DNA of 33,480 nt, from contig PKVY01000069.1 of the NCBI GenBank assembly GCA_003131625.1, forward strand, positions 28,185 through 61,664. Reading direction: 5' to 3'. Numbering within the stretch: the first letter of the stretch is position 1; each line of letters opens with the position of its first letter. The position numbers and the translations under genes were made by a program. The notes below the pieces were generated by a model. That model worked only from the letters and a program-made list of their open reading frames with translations, was not told where the DNA came from and ran no database searches. Below, one piece after another: positions 25,943-33,480 of the stretch. This DNA is from Acidobacterium sp. (GTDB taxonomy: Bacteria > Acidobacteriota > Terriglobia > Terriglobales > Acidobacteriaceae).

Positions 25943-26760
25943 CTTCCTCCGCCATCGACTTCGAATACCTGCGCGCCGTCGTCATGCGCAACTCCGGCAA
26001 TCACGTCGATCCCTCCCGCGACTACCTCTTCGAATCGCGCCTCCAGCGCCTGCTCCGCGACCGCGGCCTCCAGTCCCTGAGCCAGCTTGTCTCCGCCCTT
26101 CGCTCCGATCCTGGGCCCACTCTTCAGCGTTCGGTCGCCGAAGCCATGACCATCAACGAGACCAGCTTCTTTCGCGATACCTCCACCTTCGACCTCCTTC
26201 GCGAACAGCTGCTCCCCGCGCTCATCGCCGCTCGCCAAACCACCCGCACCCTCCGCTTCTGGTCCGCCGCCAGTTCCTCGGGCCAGGAAGCCTACTCGCT
26301 CGCCATCATGCTCCGCGAGCATTTTCCCCTGCTCGCCGGGTGGCGAATCGATATCCTCGGCACCGACATCTCCGCCGAAATGGTTGAGCGCTCCAGCGCC
26401 GGCCGCTATCAGCGCATCGAAGTCAACCGCGGCCTGCCCGCCCGCTTCCTGGTCAAATACCTCGTCCGCACCGGCGACGAGTGGGAAGTCCACCCCGACA
26501 TCAAGCGCCTCTGCCGCTTTCAGCAGCGCAACCTCTGCCTGCCCTTTCCCTCGGGCGAGACCTTCGACGTCATCTTTCTCCGCAACGTCATGATCTACTT
26601 CCCGCAGGACACGCGCCGCCACGTTCTCCTCGGCATGCACCGCTCGCTCGCCCGCGACGGCGTTCTCTTCCTCGGCCTCAGCGAGCAGCCCCGCATGGAT
26701 ACCCACTGGCAAACCATGCTGACCCCCAAAACCGTCTGGTACAAACCCATCCCCGCCTGA
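25939..26760 (+). CDS. cheR: Chemotaxis receptor methyltransferase CheR
   Basis: 273 residues with a GTG start overlapping the cheB stop (GTGA). The N-terminal helical domain (to about 75) recognises the receptor and includes TINETSFFRD. The SAM-binding domain shows WSAASSSGQEAYSLA (glycine-poor variant of the usual loop), ILGTDISAEMVERSSAGRY, and FDVIFLRNVMIYF. It methylates receptor glutamates, opposing CheB. No receptor-docking beta-subdomain insertion or TPR extension is evident. As the final gene of cheAWYBR it makes the adaptation pair complete although no receptor gene is present. Confidence 0.95.
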   Translation: MTSSAIDFEYLRAVVMRNSGNHVDPSRDYLFESRLQRLLRDRGLQSLSQLVSALRSDPGPTLQRSVAEAMTINETSFFRDTSTFDLLREQLLPALIAARQTTRTLRFWSAASSSGQEAYSLAIMLREHFPLLAGWRIDILGTDISAEMVERSSAGRYQRIEVNRGLPARFLVKYLVRTGDEWEVHPDIKRLCRFQQRNLCLPFPSGETFDVIFLRNVMIYFPQDTRRHVLLGMHRSLARDGVLFLGLSEQPRMDTHWQTMLTPKTVWYKPIPA

Positions 26761-26799
26761 GCAAAGGCGAGCGAGAAGCGAGCCAGGACCCAGCAGAAA

Positions 26800-26834
26800 G
26801 CCGGGTGCCCCGGGTCTCGATTTTGAGACCCGGG
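26800..26834. repeat. Constant-head hairpin element, copy 3
   Basis: Head GCCGGGTGCCCC (26800-26811) with a different stem: CCCGGGTCTC (26809-26818) and GAGACCCGGG (26825-26834), a perfect 10-bp pairing around GATTTT. Downstream come AAGCGCGCCACTTC and GCTAACGGCTCG-like text related to the other arrays. It separates cheR from lhr; there is no T run, so termination is uncertain. Confidence 0.85.
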
Positions 26835-26881
26835 ATACGTGCAAAGCGCGCCACTTCTCGCTAACGGCTCGCACCTCGCCT

Positions 26882-26887
26882 TATCCT
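26882..26887 (+). promoter_or_regulatory. Putative -10 box (TATCCT) ten bases before lhr
   Basis: TATCCT is followed by CTCCACAGCG and the ATG at 26898. No ribosome site is visible. The same CCTTAT wording precedes the boxes at 11391 and 16208. Confidence 0.35.
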
Positions 26888-26897
26888 CTCCACAGCG

Positions 26898-29800
26898 ATG
26901 GTCACAAAGAAACCCACCCCCGAACCACAAACCTCCGACCCGCTGGCCCTCTTCCATCCCGTCACCCGCGGGTGGTTTCGCTCCGCGCTCGGCACCCCCA
27001 CCACGCCCCAGCGCCTCGGCTGGCCCGCCATCGCGCGCGGCGAAAGCACCCTGATCCTCGCCCCCACCGGCACCGGCAAAACCCTCACTGCCTTTCTCTG
27101 GTGCCTCGACCGCCTGATGTTCCACGCGATCCCGACCACCCCCGGTTGCCGCGTCGTCTACATCAGCCCCCTCAAAGCCCTCGCCGTCGACGTCGAACGC
27201 AACCTCCGCACGCCGCTTGCCGCCATTGCCCCGCTCGCCCGCGCCGCCGGCGTTCCCTTTCGCTTGCCCGACATCGCCATCCGCACCGGCGACACCCCGC
27301 AGATCGAGCGCGCCCGCTTTCGCCGCCATCCCGCCGACATCCTCATCACCACCCCCGAATCCCTCTACCTCCTCCTCACCTCCGAAGCTGCCTCCGCCCT
27401 CCGCACCGTCGACACCGTCATCGTCGACGAGATTCACGCCCTCGTTCCCACCAAACGCGGCGCGCATCTCGCCCTCTCGCTCGAACGCCTCGAAGCCATC
27501 GTCCAGCGTCCCCTCCAGCGCATCGGCCTCTCCGCCACCCAGCGCCCGCTCGAAGAGGTCGCCTTCTTCCTCGGCGGAACGAATCATCTGGAGCGGAACG
27601 CCGCGGGCCCGCAGTCGAAGGACCTGCACGGAACCCCGAACTCTGAACGCCGAACGCCGAACGCCGATTTGCCGACCCCCACCCCGCTACCCGACCCTGT
27701 GGTAACCATCCCCCGATCTGTCACCATCATCAATGCCAGTGAACCCAAGCGCCTTCATCTCAAAGTTGAAGTTTCAGTTGAAGATTTTTCCACCACATCC
27801 CCACTGGTACCCACTGACGGTTCCCCCACCAAACGCCCCTCCATCTGGACCACCATTCCGCCCCGTCTCCTCGCCATCATCCTCGCGCGCCAGTCCACCC
27901 TCATCTTCGTCAACAACCGCCGTACCGCCGAACGCCTCGCCGGTTTGATCAACGACCTCGCCCAGCAACCCCTCGCCCGCGCCCATCACGGCTCGCTCGC
28001 CGCCGCCCAGCGCACCGAAATCGAAACCCTCCTCAAGACCGGACAAATCCGCGCCGTCGTCGCCACCTCGTCTCTCGAACTCGGCATCGACATGGGTGCC
28101 ATCGACATGGTCATCCAGATCGAGTCGCCGCCCTCCGTCGCCGCCGGCATGCAGCGCATCGGCCGCGCCGGCCACAAGGTCGGAGCCACGAGCGAAGGCG
28201 TCATCTTCCCCAAATACCGCGCCGACCTCGTCGCCTGCTCCGCCGTCACCCGCGCCATGCACGAAGGCCTCGTCGAATCCACCTCCATCCTCCGCAATCC
28301 CCTCGACGTCCTCGCCCAGCAGATCGTCGCCACCGTAGCGCATCCACCTGCGCTCTCCACTCCGCGAAGAAAAGGCCAACCCCCGCGCGCGCCCATCATC
28401 TCCGTCGACGACCTCTACGCCCTCGTTCGCCGCGCCGCGCCCTTCGCTACCCTCACCCGGTCGACGCTCGAAAACGTTCTCGACCTCCTCGCCGGCAAAT
28501 ACCCCTCCGACGAATTCGCCGAGTTGCGCCCCCGCATCACCTGGGATCGCGACGCGAATCTTCTCACCCCGCGCGAGGGCGCGAAGACCCTCGCGATTCT
28601 CAACGCCGGTACCATCCCCGACCGTGGCCTCTACGGCGTCTTCCTCTCCGGAGAACACAAGAAACCCGTCCGCGTCGGCGAGCTCGACGAGGAAATGGTC
28701 TTCGAATCCCGTGTCGGCGAAGTCTTCATCCTCGGCGCTTCCACCTGGCGCATCGACGACATCTCTCACGACCGCGTCCTGGTCACGCCCGCCCCAGGGG
28801 CACCGGGCAAAATGCCCTTCTGGCACGGCGACCAGGCTGGCCGTCCCCTTGAATTCGGCCGTCGCATCGGTGCTCTCATCCGCGAACTCCGCGCCCTTCC
28901 TCCAAACGCCGCCATCAGCCGCCTCGTTCGTGAACACGACCTCGACGCCCAGGCCGCCGAAAACCTCCTGCAGTTCCTCACCGACCAGGCAAATGTAACA
29001 ACCACCGTTCCAGATGATCGCAACATCGTCATCGAGCGCATCCGCGACGAGCTCGGCGACTGGCGCGTCTGCGTCCTCACCCCCTTTGGCAACCGCATCC
29101 ACACGCCCTGGGCCATGGCCGCCGCCGCGCAGATCGCCGACGCCGGAGGCCCCCACGTCGAAACCATGTCCACCGACGACGGCTTCGTCCTCCGCTTCCC
29201 CGACGTCGACGCGCCGCCAGACCCCGCCCTACTTCTCCCCGATCCCGATAACGTCACCAACATCGTCGTGCGCCAGCTCAGCACCACCGCGCTCTTCGCC
29301 GCAAAATTCCGCGAAGCCTCCGCCCGCGCGCTGCTCCTCCCGCGCCGCCGCCCCCAAACCCGCGCCCCGCTCTGGCAGCAGCGCAAACGCGCCTCCGATC
29401 TGCTCGCCGTCGCCTCTCGGTATCCGTCGTTCCCCATGCTGCTCGAAGCCCATCGCGAATGCCTGCGCGACACCTTCGACATGCCGGCCCTCGTCGATGT
29501 CCTCCGCTCCATTAAGGAACAGGAAATCCAGGTCCACGTTGTCGACACGGACAAGGCCTCGCCCTTCGCGGCGTCTCTCCTCTTCGGATACACCGGCAAC
29601 TTCATCTACGACGGCGACGCGCCTCTCGCCGAACGCCGCGCCGCCGCCCTCTCCATCGATCAGTCGCTCCTCGCCGACCTCCTCGGCGAAGCCGACCTCC
29701 GCGAGCTCCTCGACCCCATCGCCATCGCCGAAGTCGAAGCCAACCTCCAGCTCCTCGGAGAAAATCAGCGCGCAAGGTCCGCCGATGCAATTCACGACCT

Positions 29801-31607
29801 CCTCCTCCGCCTCGGCGATCTCTCCCGCGACGAAATCGCCCTCCGCGTCGCCTCACCAGACCTGCTCAAATCCATCCACACGCTCGCGCACGCCCGCCGC
29901 GTCCTTCAGGTCAAAAGCGCCAACCACCAGCGATTCATCGCCGTTGAAGACGCAGCCCGCTATCGCGATGCCCTGAAAATCACCCTGCCTCCCGATCTGC
30001 CCAAATCCCTCACCGCCCCTAACCCCGCGCCCGTCCTTGAGCTCGTTCGCCGCTACGCCCGCACCCACGGCCCTTTCACGCTCCAGGAAGTTACGGCCCG
30101 CTTCGGCCTCGACGCCCAGCCCGTCACAGCCGCCCTGCGCGCGCTCGTCCGCGATGGCCGCGTTCTCGAAGGCGGATTCCGCCCCGCTGGATCCCATCGC
30201 GAGTACTGCGACGCGGAATCCCTTCGCCTCATCCGCAATAAGTCACTCGCACGGTTACGTAAAGAAATCGAGCCCGCCGATCCGCGTCTCTTCGCCCGCT
30301 TCGAAACCCACTGGCAGGGCGTTCTGCAGAAACGTCGCGGCCTTGATGCCCTTCTCGACACCATCGAATCCCTCCAGGGCGCGCCGCTCCCCGCCTCGCT
30401 CCTCGAATCGCAAATCCTCCCCGCCCGCCTCGCCCGCTACTCCCCCGCCGACCTCGACACCCTCATCGCCGCCGGCGAAGTGGTCTGGTGCGGCTTCGAT
30501 TCGCTCGGCGAACGCGACGGCCGCATCGCCCTCTATCTCGCCGACCGCATCGCTTCCCTGCTCCCACCCCGCGCCACAACCGCCGAACCCCTCGCCCCAC
30601 GCGAACAAGCCATCCTCGAAGCCCTCGCCCGTTCCGGCGCCACCTTCTTCGCCGATCTCCACGAAGCCATCGGCTCGGGCTACCCCGGCGAAACCATCGA
30701 CGCCCTCTGGTCGCTCGTCTGGCGCGGCCTCGTCACCAACGACACGCTGCACGCTCTCCGCGCGTACATCGCGAAGCCCGAAACGGCGCGCTCCAGCAAG
30801 CGCCAGCACAATCAGCCCAGCTTTCGCTCCCGCCGCACGACACCGCCCAGCGCTCAGGGCCGCTGGACCCTCGTCCCTACTCCCGGCCGCACCACTCCCG
30901 CTGCGCAGACGGCCTGGTCTCACGCCATCGCGCAGCAGCTCCTCCATCGCTACGGCATAGTCACCCGCGAAACCGTCGCCCAGGAAAATCTTCCCGGCGG
31001 ATTCTCGGCCGTCTACGAGGTCCTCAAAGCTCTCGAAGCCCAGGGCCGCATCCGCCGCGGCTATTTCATCGCTGGACTCGGCGGCGCGCAGTTCGCCCAA
31101 CCCGCCGCCGTCGAACTGCTCCGCTCTCTCGGCGCCAACCCACCCGAAAGACCCGAAATGCTCCTCCTCGCCGCCGCCGATCCCGCCAATCCCTGGGGCA
31201 GCATCCTGCGCTGGCCCGAACCCGACTCCGCCGCTCCTGAAAACGCCGCCTCCCTCAGCCGCAGCGTCGGAGCTTCCGTCATCCTCCGCAACGGTTATTG
31301 CGTCGCGTACCTGCGACGCAATAACCCGGCCCTCCAGGTCTTCTTGCCCCCCGAAGACGAACTCGCCGACCCCGACCGCAGCGCCATCGCGCGCGACCTC
31401 GCACAATTTCTCGCTAATTTTGCTCAGGAACTGTTACAGAATCCGGAAACTCGTCACCATGGCGGTCTCTTAATCGACGCCATCGCCGGCCAGCCCGCCC
31501 ACGAGCACTTCCTCGCGCCGTTTCTCCGCGAAGCAGGCTTCCACCCCTCACCCCGCGGCTTCCACATCCGCTACATCGCCGCACAACCCACCGGCTTGTC
31601 ATCCTGA
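26898..31607 (+). CDS. lhr: Lhr-family large ATP-dependent helicase
   Basis: 1569 residues, in the Lhr size range. The first part is a superfamily 2 helicase: motif I APTGTGKT (55-62), DEIH (177-180), SAT (212-214), TLIFVNNRRTAERLAGL (motif IV), SSLELGIDMGAIDMVIQIE and motif VI QRIGRAGH (419-426). Then follow the winged-helix and beta-barrel modules of the Lhr core (to about 860), and a long C-terminal Lhr region with several winged helices, including FRSRR and GRWTLVP. Lhr enzymes are 3'-to-5' helicases, tied to DNA repair. Unusual: about 47 residues (228-274) sit between the first RecA domain (FFLGGTN) and the second (VTIINASEPK); other Lhr proteins have a few residues there. Part of this insert is a 7-bp repeat. 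The stop codon lies in a dispersed repeat. No metallophosphoesterase partner is adjacent. Confidence 0.93.
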   Translation: MVTKKPTPEPQTSDPLALFHPVTRGWFRSALGTPTTPQRLGWPAIARGESTLILAPTGTGKTLTAFLWCLDRLMFHAIPTTPGCRVVYISPLKALAVDVERNLRTPLAAIAPLARAAGVPFRLPDIAIRTGDTPQIERARFRRHPADILITTPESLYLLLTSEAASALRTVDTVIVDEIHALVPTKRGAHLALSLERLEAIVQRPLQRIGLSATQRPLEEVAFFLGGTNHLERNAAGPQSKDLHGTPNSERRTPNADLPTPTPLPDPVVTIPRSVTIINASEPKRLHLKVEVSVEDFSTTSPLVPTDGSPTKRPSIWTTIPPRLLAIILARQSTLIFVNNRRTAERLAGLINDLAQQPLARAHHGSLAAAQRTEIETLLKTGQIRAVVATSSLELGIDMGAIDMVIQIESPPSVAAGMQRIGRAGHKVGATSEGVIFPKYRADLVACSAVTRAMHEGLVESTSILRNPLDVLAQQIVATVAHPPALSTPRRKGQPPRAPIISVDDLYALVRRAAPFATLTRSTLENVLDLLAGKYPSDEFAELRPRITWDRDANLLTPREGAKTLAILNAGTIPDRGLYGVFLSGEHKKPVRVGELDEEMVFESRVGEVFILGASTWRIDDISHDRVLVTPAPGAPGKMPFWHGDQAGRPLEFGRRIGALIRELRALPPNAAISRLVREHDLDAQAAENLLQFLTDQANVTTTVPDDRNIVIERIRDELGDWRVCVLTPFGNRIHTPWAMAAAAQIADAGGPHVETMSTDDGFVLRFPDVDAPPDPALLLPDPDNVTNIVVRQLSTTALFAAKFREASARALLLPRRRPQTRAPLWQQRKRASDLLAVASRYPSFPMLLEAHRECLRDTFDMPALVDVLRSIKEQEIQVHVVDTDKASPFAASLLFGYTGNFIYDGDAPLAERRAAALSIDQSLLADLLGEADLRELLDPIAIAEVEANLQLLGENQRARSADAIHDLLLRLGDLSRDEIALRVASPDLLKSIHTLAHARRVLQVKSANHQRFIAVEDAARYRDALKITLPPDLPKSLTAPNPAPVLELVRRYARTHGPFTLQEVTARFGLDAQPVTAALRALVRDGRVLEGGFRPAGSHREYCDAESLRLIRNKSLARLRKEIEPADPRLFARFETHWQGVLQKRRGLDALLDTIESLQGAPLPASLLESQILPARLARYSPADLDTLIAAGEVVWCGFDSLGERDGRIALYLADRIASLLPPRATTAEPLAPREQAILEALARSGATFFADLHEAIGSGYPGETIDALWSLVWRGLVTNDTLHALRAYIAKPETARSSKRQHNQPSFRSRRTTPPSAQGRWTLVPTPGRTTPAAQTAWSHAIAQQLLHRYGIVTRETVAQENLPGGFSAVYEVLKALEAQGRIRRGYFIAGLGGAQFAQPAAVELLRSLGANPPERPEMLLLAAADPANPWGSILRWPEPDSAAPENAASLSRSVGASVILRNGYCVAYLRRNNPALQVFLPPEDELADPDRSAIARDLAQFLANFAQELLQNPETRHHGGLLIDAIAGQPAHEHFLAPFLREAGFHPSPRGFHIRYIAAQPTGLSS
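27631..27665. repeat. Heptad tandem repeat inside the lhr reading frame
   Basis: GAACCCC, GAACTCT, GAACGCC, GAACGCC and GAACGCC in exact 7-bp register, then degenerate GA-units to about 27700. The array encodes residues 245-256 (TPNSERRTPNAD). The GAACGC units match the array at 33012-33042 (CTGAACG). Confidence 0.92.
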
Positions 31608-31627
31608 GCGAAGCGAAGGACCTCGCG
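31598..31627. repeat. Dispersed repeat GTCATCCTGAGCGAAG, copy 1, containing the lhr stop
   Basis: GTCATCCTGAGCGAAGCGAA then GGACCTCGCG. The TGA of lhr (31605-31607) is in it. A shorter copy is at 32912-32936 in the same orientation. I recall this wording as a frequent intergenic element in Acidobacteriota. Confidence 0.85.
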
Positions 31628-31632
31628 GTTTT

Positions 31633-31667
31633 CTAATCCCTAAACCCTAACCTCTAATCCCTGCATT
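31633..31667. repeat. Heptad array between the convergent lhr and VWA genes
   Basis: CTAATCC, CTAAACC, CTAACCT, CTAATCC and CTGCATT in 7-bp register, ending exactly one base before the VWA stop codon at 31668-31670. No terminator hairpin is seen in the 60-base gap. Confidence 0.85.
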
Positions 31668-32903
31668 TCAGTGGATCGTCTTCATCCGCCGCTGCATGTA
31701 ATCCATCAGCAGATACTCGCCCAGCGTCTCCGGCGTCGTGAAATACGCCTTCCCCTTGCACATCTGCGTCACCTTCTGCACAAACTGCACCAGCCCGAAG
31801 TCCGACGCCAGCATAAATGTGTTGATCATGATGTTCTGCCGCTTGCACCGCGACACTTCTTCCAGCGTCTCGCTCACCACCAGCGGATCGAGCCCAAACG
31901 CATTCTTGTAAATCCGCCCATCCGGCAGAGTCAGCGCCGACGGCTTCCCGTCCGTGATCATCACAATCTGCTTCATGTCTTTGCGCTGCCGTGACAAAAT
32001 CCGCTGCGACATGCGCAGTCCCTCGCGCGTGTTCGTGTAATACGGACCCACCTTCACCCGCGCCAGCTGCGACACCGGCAGCTCCTCTGCGGAATCGTGA
32101 AACAGTACAAGCGAAAGCGTGTCCCCCGGATACTGCGTCCGGATCAGGTGCGCCATCGCCATCGCCACTTTTTTCGCCGGAGTAAACCGGTCCTCGCCGT
32201 AAAGAATCATCGAGTGCGAGCAATCCAGCATCACCACCGTCGCGCACGAGCTCTGATACTCGCTCTGGTGCACCTGCAAATCGCTGTACTCCAGATTCAG
32301 CGGCAGCGTCAGCCCCTCGCGCGCGATCGCCGACTTCAGCGTCGCCGGAGCATCCAGGTTCAGCGTGTCCCCAAACTCATACGGCTGCGACCCACCGCTC
32401 GTCTCCACGCCCGTCGCCCAGTGCCGTGTGTCGTGCCGCCCAAAATTCGATTTCCCCAACGACCCCAGCAGATCCCTCAACGTTTTGTATCCCAGAAAAT
32501 CGAGGCTCTTGTCCGTCACCTCGAAGCGCGCTTCCGTCTGCGGCCCGCCCATCTGTCCCGCCGCCTGCGAAACCTGCCCAGGTTCCTGCGAACTTTGCGT
32601 CGAAATGTAGTTCTCCCGCTCCATCCGCTCGATCAGCTTTTCGACCAGCTCGTCCAGCTTCCCGTCCGCCGTCATCTGATCGATCTTCTGCTGCAGGCTC
32701 TCATCGAACGCGTCGCCCTGCTCCAGCGCCCGTCGCAGCGCCTCCCGCAGATCGTCCATCGTCTGGTCGAGATCCTGAAACTCCGCAAACGGATTCTGAA
32801 ATCCCGAGTCCAGCAGATAATCCGACAGCGCCTTGAGCAGATCCTCCATGCTCACCTCGCTCGCCAAATCACCCGTGAACTTCGTATACCGAACACTCTT
32901 CAT
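31668..32903 (-). CDS. von Willebrand factor A domain protein (chelatase / MoxR-type partner)
   Basis: 411 residues, cytoplasmic, no signal peptide. Residues 20-130 are helical and acidic ([40 protein letters not shown]) with a Gln/Ser/Gly linker. Residues 220-400 form a VWA domain with a complete metal site: DCSHS (Asp227, Ser229, Ser231) and later ITDGKPS. The protein has the layout of the VWA subunits that work with MoxR or magnesium-chelatase-type AAA+ ATPases to insert metals or remodel proteins, and the gene upstream encodes such an ATPase. The target protein is not known. No Shine-Dalgarno sequence precedes the ATG; the upstream gap of 136 bases is wholly repeat DNA, so separate transcription is possible. 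Confidence 0.88.
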   Translation of the reverse strand: MKSVRYTKFTGDLASEVSMEDLLKALSDYLLDSGFQNPFAEFQDLDQTMDDLREALRRALEQGDAFDESLQQKIDQMTADGKLDELVEKLIERMERENYISTQSSQEPGQVSQAAGQMGGPQTEARFEVTDKSLDFLGYKTLRDLLGSLGKSNFGRHDTRHWATGVETSGGSQPYEFGDTLNLDAPATLKSAIAREGLTLPLNLEYSDLQVHQSEYQSSCATVVMLDCSHSMILYGEDRFTPAKKVAMAMAHLIRTQYPGDTLSLVLFHDSAEELPVSQLARVKVGPYYTNTREGLRMSQRILSRQRKDMKQIVMITDGKPSALTLPDGRIYKNAFGLDPLVVSETLEEVSRCKRQNIMINTFMLASDFGLVQFVQKVTQMCKGKAYFTTPETLGEYLLMDYMQRRMKTIH

Positions 32904-32911
32904 AAATGTCT

Positions 32912-32936
32912 GTCATCCTGAGCGAAGTACCTCGCG
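32912..32936. repeat. Dispersed repeat GTCATCCTGAGCGAAG, copy 2
   Basis: GTCATCCTGAGCGAAG then TACCTCGCG, a shortened form of the copy at 31598. It lies eight bases ahead of the VWA start on the minus strand, in the place where a ribosome site or promoter would be expected. Confidence 0.85.
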
Positions 32937-32946
32937 TCTCCACCTT

Positions 32947-32985
32947 GCCGGGTGCCCCATATCTGCCGCAGTTGGCAGATGTGGG
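32947..32985. repeat. Constant-head hairpin element, copy 4
   Basis: Head GCCGGGTGCCCC (32947-32958) with a third stem sequence: CCCATATCTGCC (32956-32967) and GGCAGATGTGGG (32974-32985), 12 bp with one G-U pair, loop GCAGTT. It is followed by an AAACGCGCGAAGCGCG block and a heptad array. Confidence 0.85.
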
Positions 32986-33011
32986 AAAACGCGCGAAGCG
33001 CGTCCGCTTTT

Positions 33012-33042
33012 CTGAACGCTGAACGCTGTACCCTGAACGCTA
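33012..33042. repeat. Heptad array supplying the ATPase gene stop codon
   Basis: CTGAACG, CTGAACG, CTGTACC, CTGAACG and CTA in exact register. The minus-strand TAG stop of the ATPase gene is the CTA at 33040-33042. Confidence 0.9.
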
Positions 33043-33480
33043 GTTAAAACTCCCCCGCCGCGTCCGTCTCGCCTGCCACTGCTCAAAATCCCGCTCCGGC
33101 TCCGCTCTCTCCGGACGCTCCGGCTTTTCCTGCGCCTTTTTCTGCGCCGAGAAACTCCGCTCCTCATTCCGGCTGATCCGGCAATGCGCGCACATTCCTT
33201 CCAGCAGAAACTCCGCCGCTGCCGTCACCGCCTCCGCACCATCGCCACTCTTCACACCCAGCGGACTCAGCTTCTCCATCAGCCCCTGAATCTGTTTCAG
33301 CTCCTCCAGCGTCGCTTTCGCCGCATAAGCGTCCGAAATCTTCACCGTCCCGCCCAGGTTGAACCACTGTTCGATCTGCTGCGTGTTCACGTCGCCAAAG
33401 TAGCGATCGAAAACCTTCCCGATCGCCGTGCGCACGATGTCCCGCACCACCGTGTCCGCGCCCTTCATCTCGCCTTCGTA
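33040..33480 (-). CDS. Magnesium-chelatase-type AAA+ ATPase, C-terminal part
   Basis: The last 146 codons of a gene that enters from beyond base 33480; the frame is open to the edge (YEGE before Met at 33468), so that Met is probably internal. Visible: a helical lid-type region (VVRDIVRTAIGKVFDRYF; ATLEELKQIQGLMEKLSPLG), then FLLEGMCAHCRISRNEERSF, which is close to the end of chelatase-I-like ATPases that pair with VWA proteins, and a basic/acidic disordered tail (EKPERPERAEPERDFEQW). The ATPase motifs are outside the window. It is the natural partner of the VWA protein downstream. The stop codon comes from a heptad repeat. Confidence 0.75.
   Translation of the reverse strand, partial: YEGEMKGADTVVRDIVRTAIGKVFDRYFGDVNTQQIEQWFNLGGTVKISDAYAAKATLEELKQIQGLMEKLSPLGVKSGDGAEAVTAAAEFLLEGMCAHCRISRNEERSFSAQKKAQEKPERPERAEPERDFEQWQARRTRRGSFN

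Overview
The window looks like chromosomal DNA from a high-GC Acidobacteriota, most likely class Terriglobia. This is an inference from gene content: long MacB/FtsX-type permeases with the acidobacterial N-terminal extension next to a PadR regulator, a 'GloVer' tandem-repeat secreted protein, short TonB_C secreted proteins, and many dispersed intergenic repeats. There is no phage, transposase, integrase, rRNA, tRNA or CRISPR array that I can see.

Layout. (1) 1-4035, minus strand: PadR regulator, ADOP-type permease, a secreted/anchored NIPSNAP protein and the start of a second permease, read as one operon. (2) 4228-5775: secreted GloVer-repeat protein with a strong terminator. (3) 6033-8416, minus: feoA-feoB ferrous iron uptake with a REP-like palindrome between them. 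(4) 8417-11094: a 550-base stretch with at most a decayed gene, a small TonB_C protein, a membrane-anchored c-type cytochrome and an outer-membrane beta-barrel protein. (5) 11407-13696: a processive family 2 glycosyltransferase and a small four-helix membrane protein, surrounded by duplicated intergenic repeats. (6) 13697-14643: about 950 bases of non-coding DNA rich in tandem repeats, hairpins and a short promoter-terminator unit. (7) 14644-17573: a secreted Xaa-Pro-type M24 peptidase and an S1/P1 nuclease joined to a TonB_C domain that is put out of frame by a 5-bp tandem duplication. (8) 17649-21574, minus: cdd-deoA-nupC-pnp, a tightly packed nucleoside uptake and salvage operon. (9) 21655-26760, plus: cheA-cheW-cheY-cheB-cheR, with overlapping stops and starts, no receptor gene. 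(10) 26898-31607: a 1569-residue Lhr-family helicase carrying an intergenic-type repeat inside its reading frame. (11) 31668-33480, minus: the C-terminal end of a chelatase-type AAA+ ATPase and its von Willebrand A partner.

The most unusual thing is not a gene. Nearly every non-operonic gene boundary carries short tandem repeats with a period of 7 bp or close to a multiple of it (7, 14, 15, 21), often placed directly after a constant-head hairpin element (GCCGGGTGCCCC followed by one of three different stems). These arrays supply the stop codons of feoB, pnp and the ATPase gene, run directly into promoter-like -10 boxes just ahead of start codons, and in one case sit inside the lhr coding sequence. 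Five plus-strand genes have a TAnnnT-like hexamer only 7-11 nt before the start codon and little or no Shine-Dalgarno sequence, which suggests leaderless transcription.
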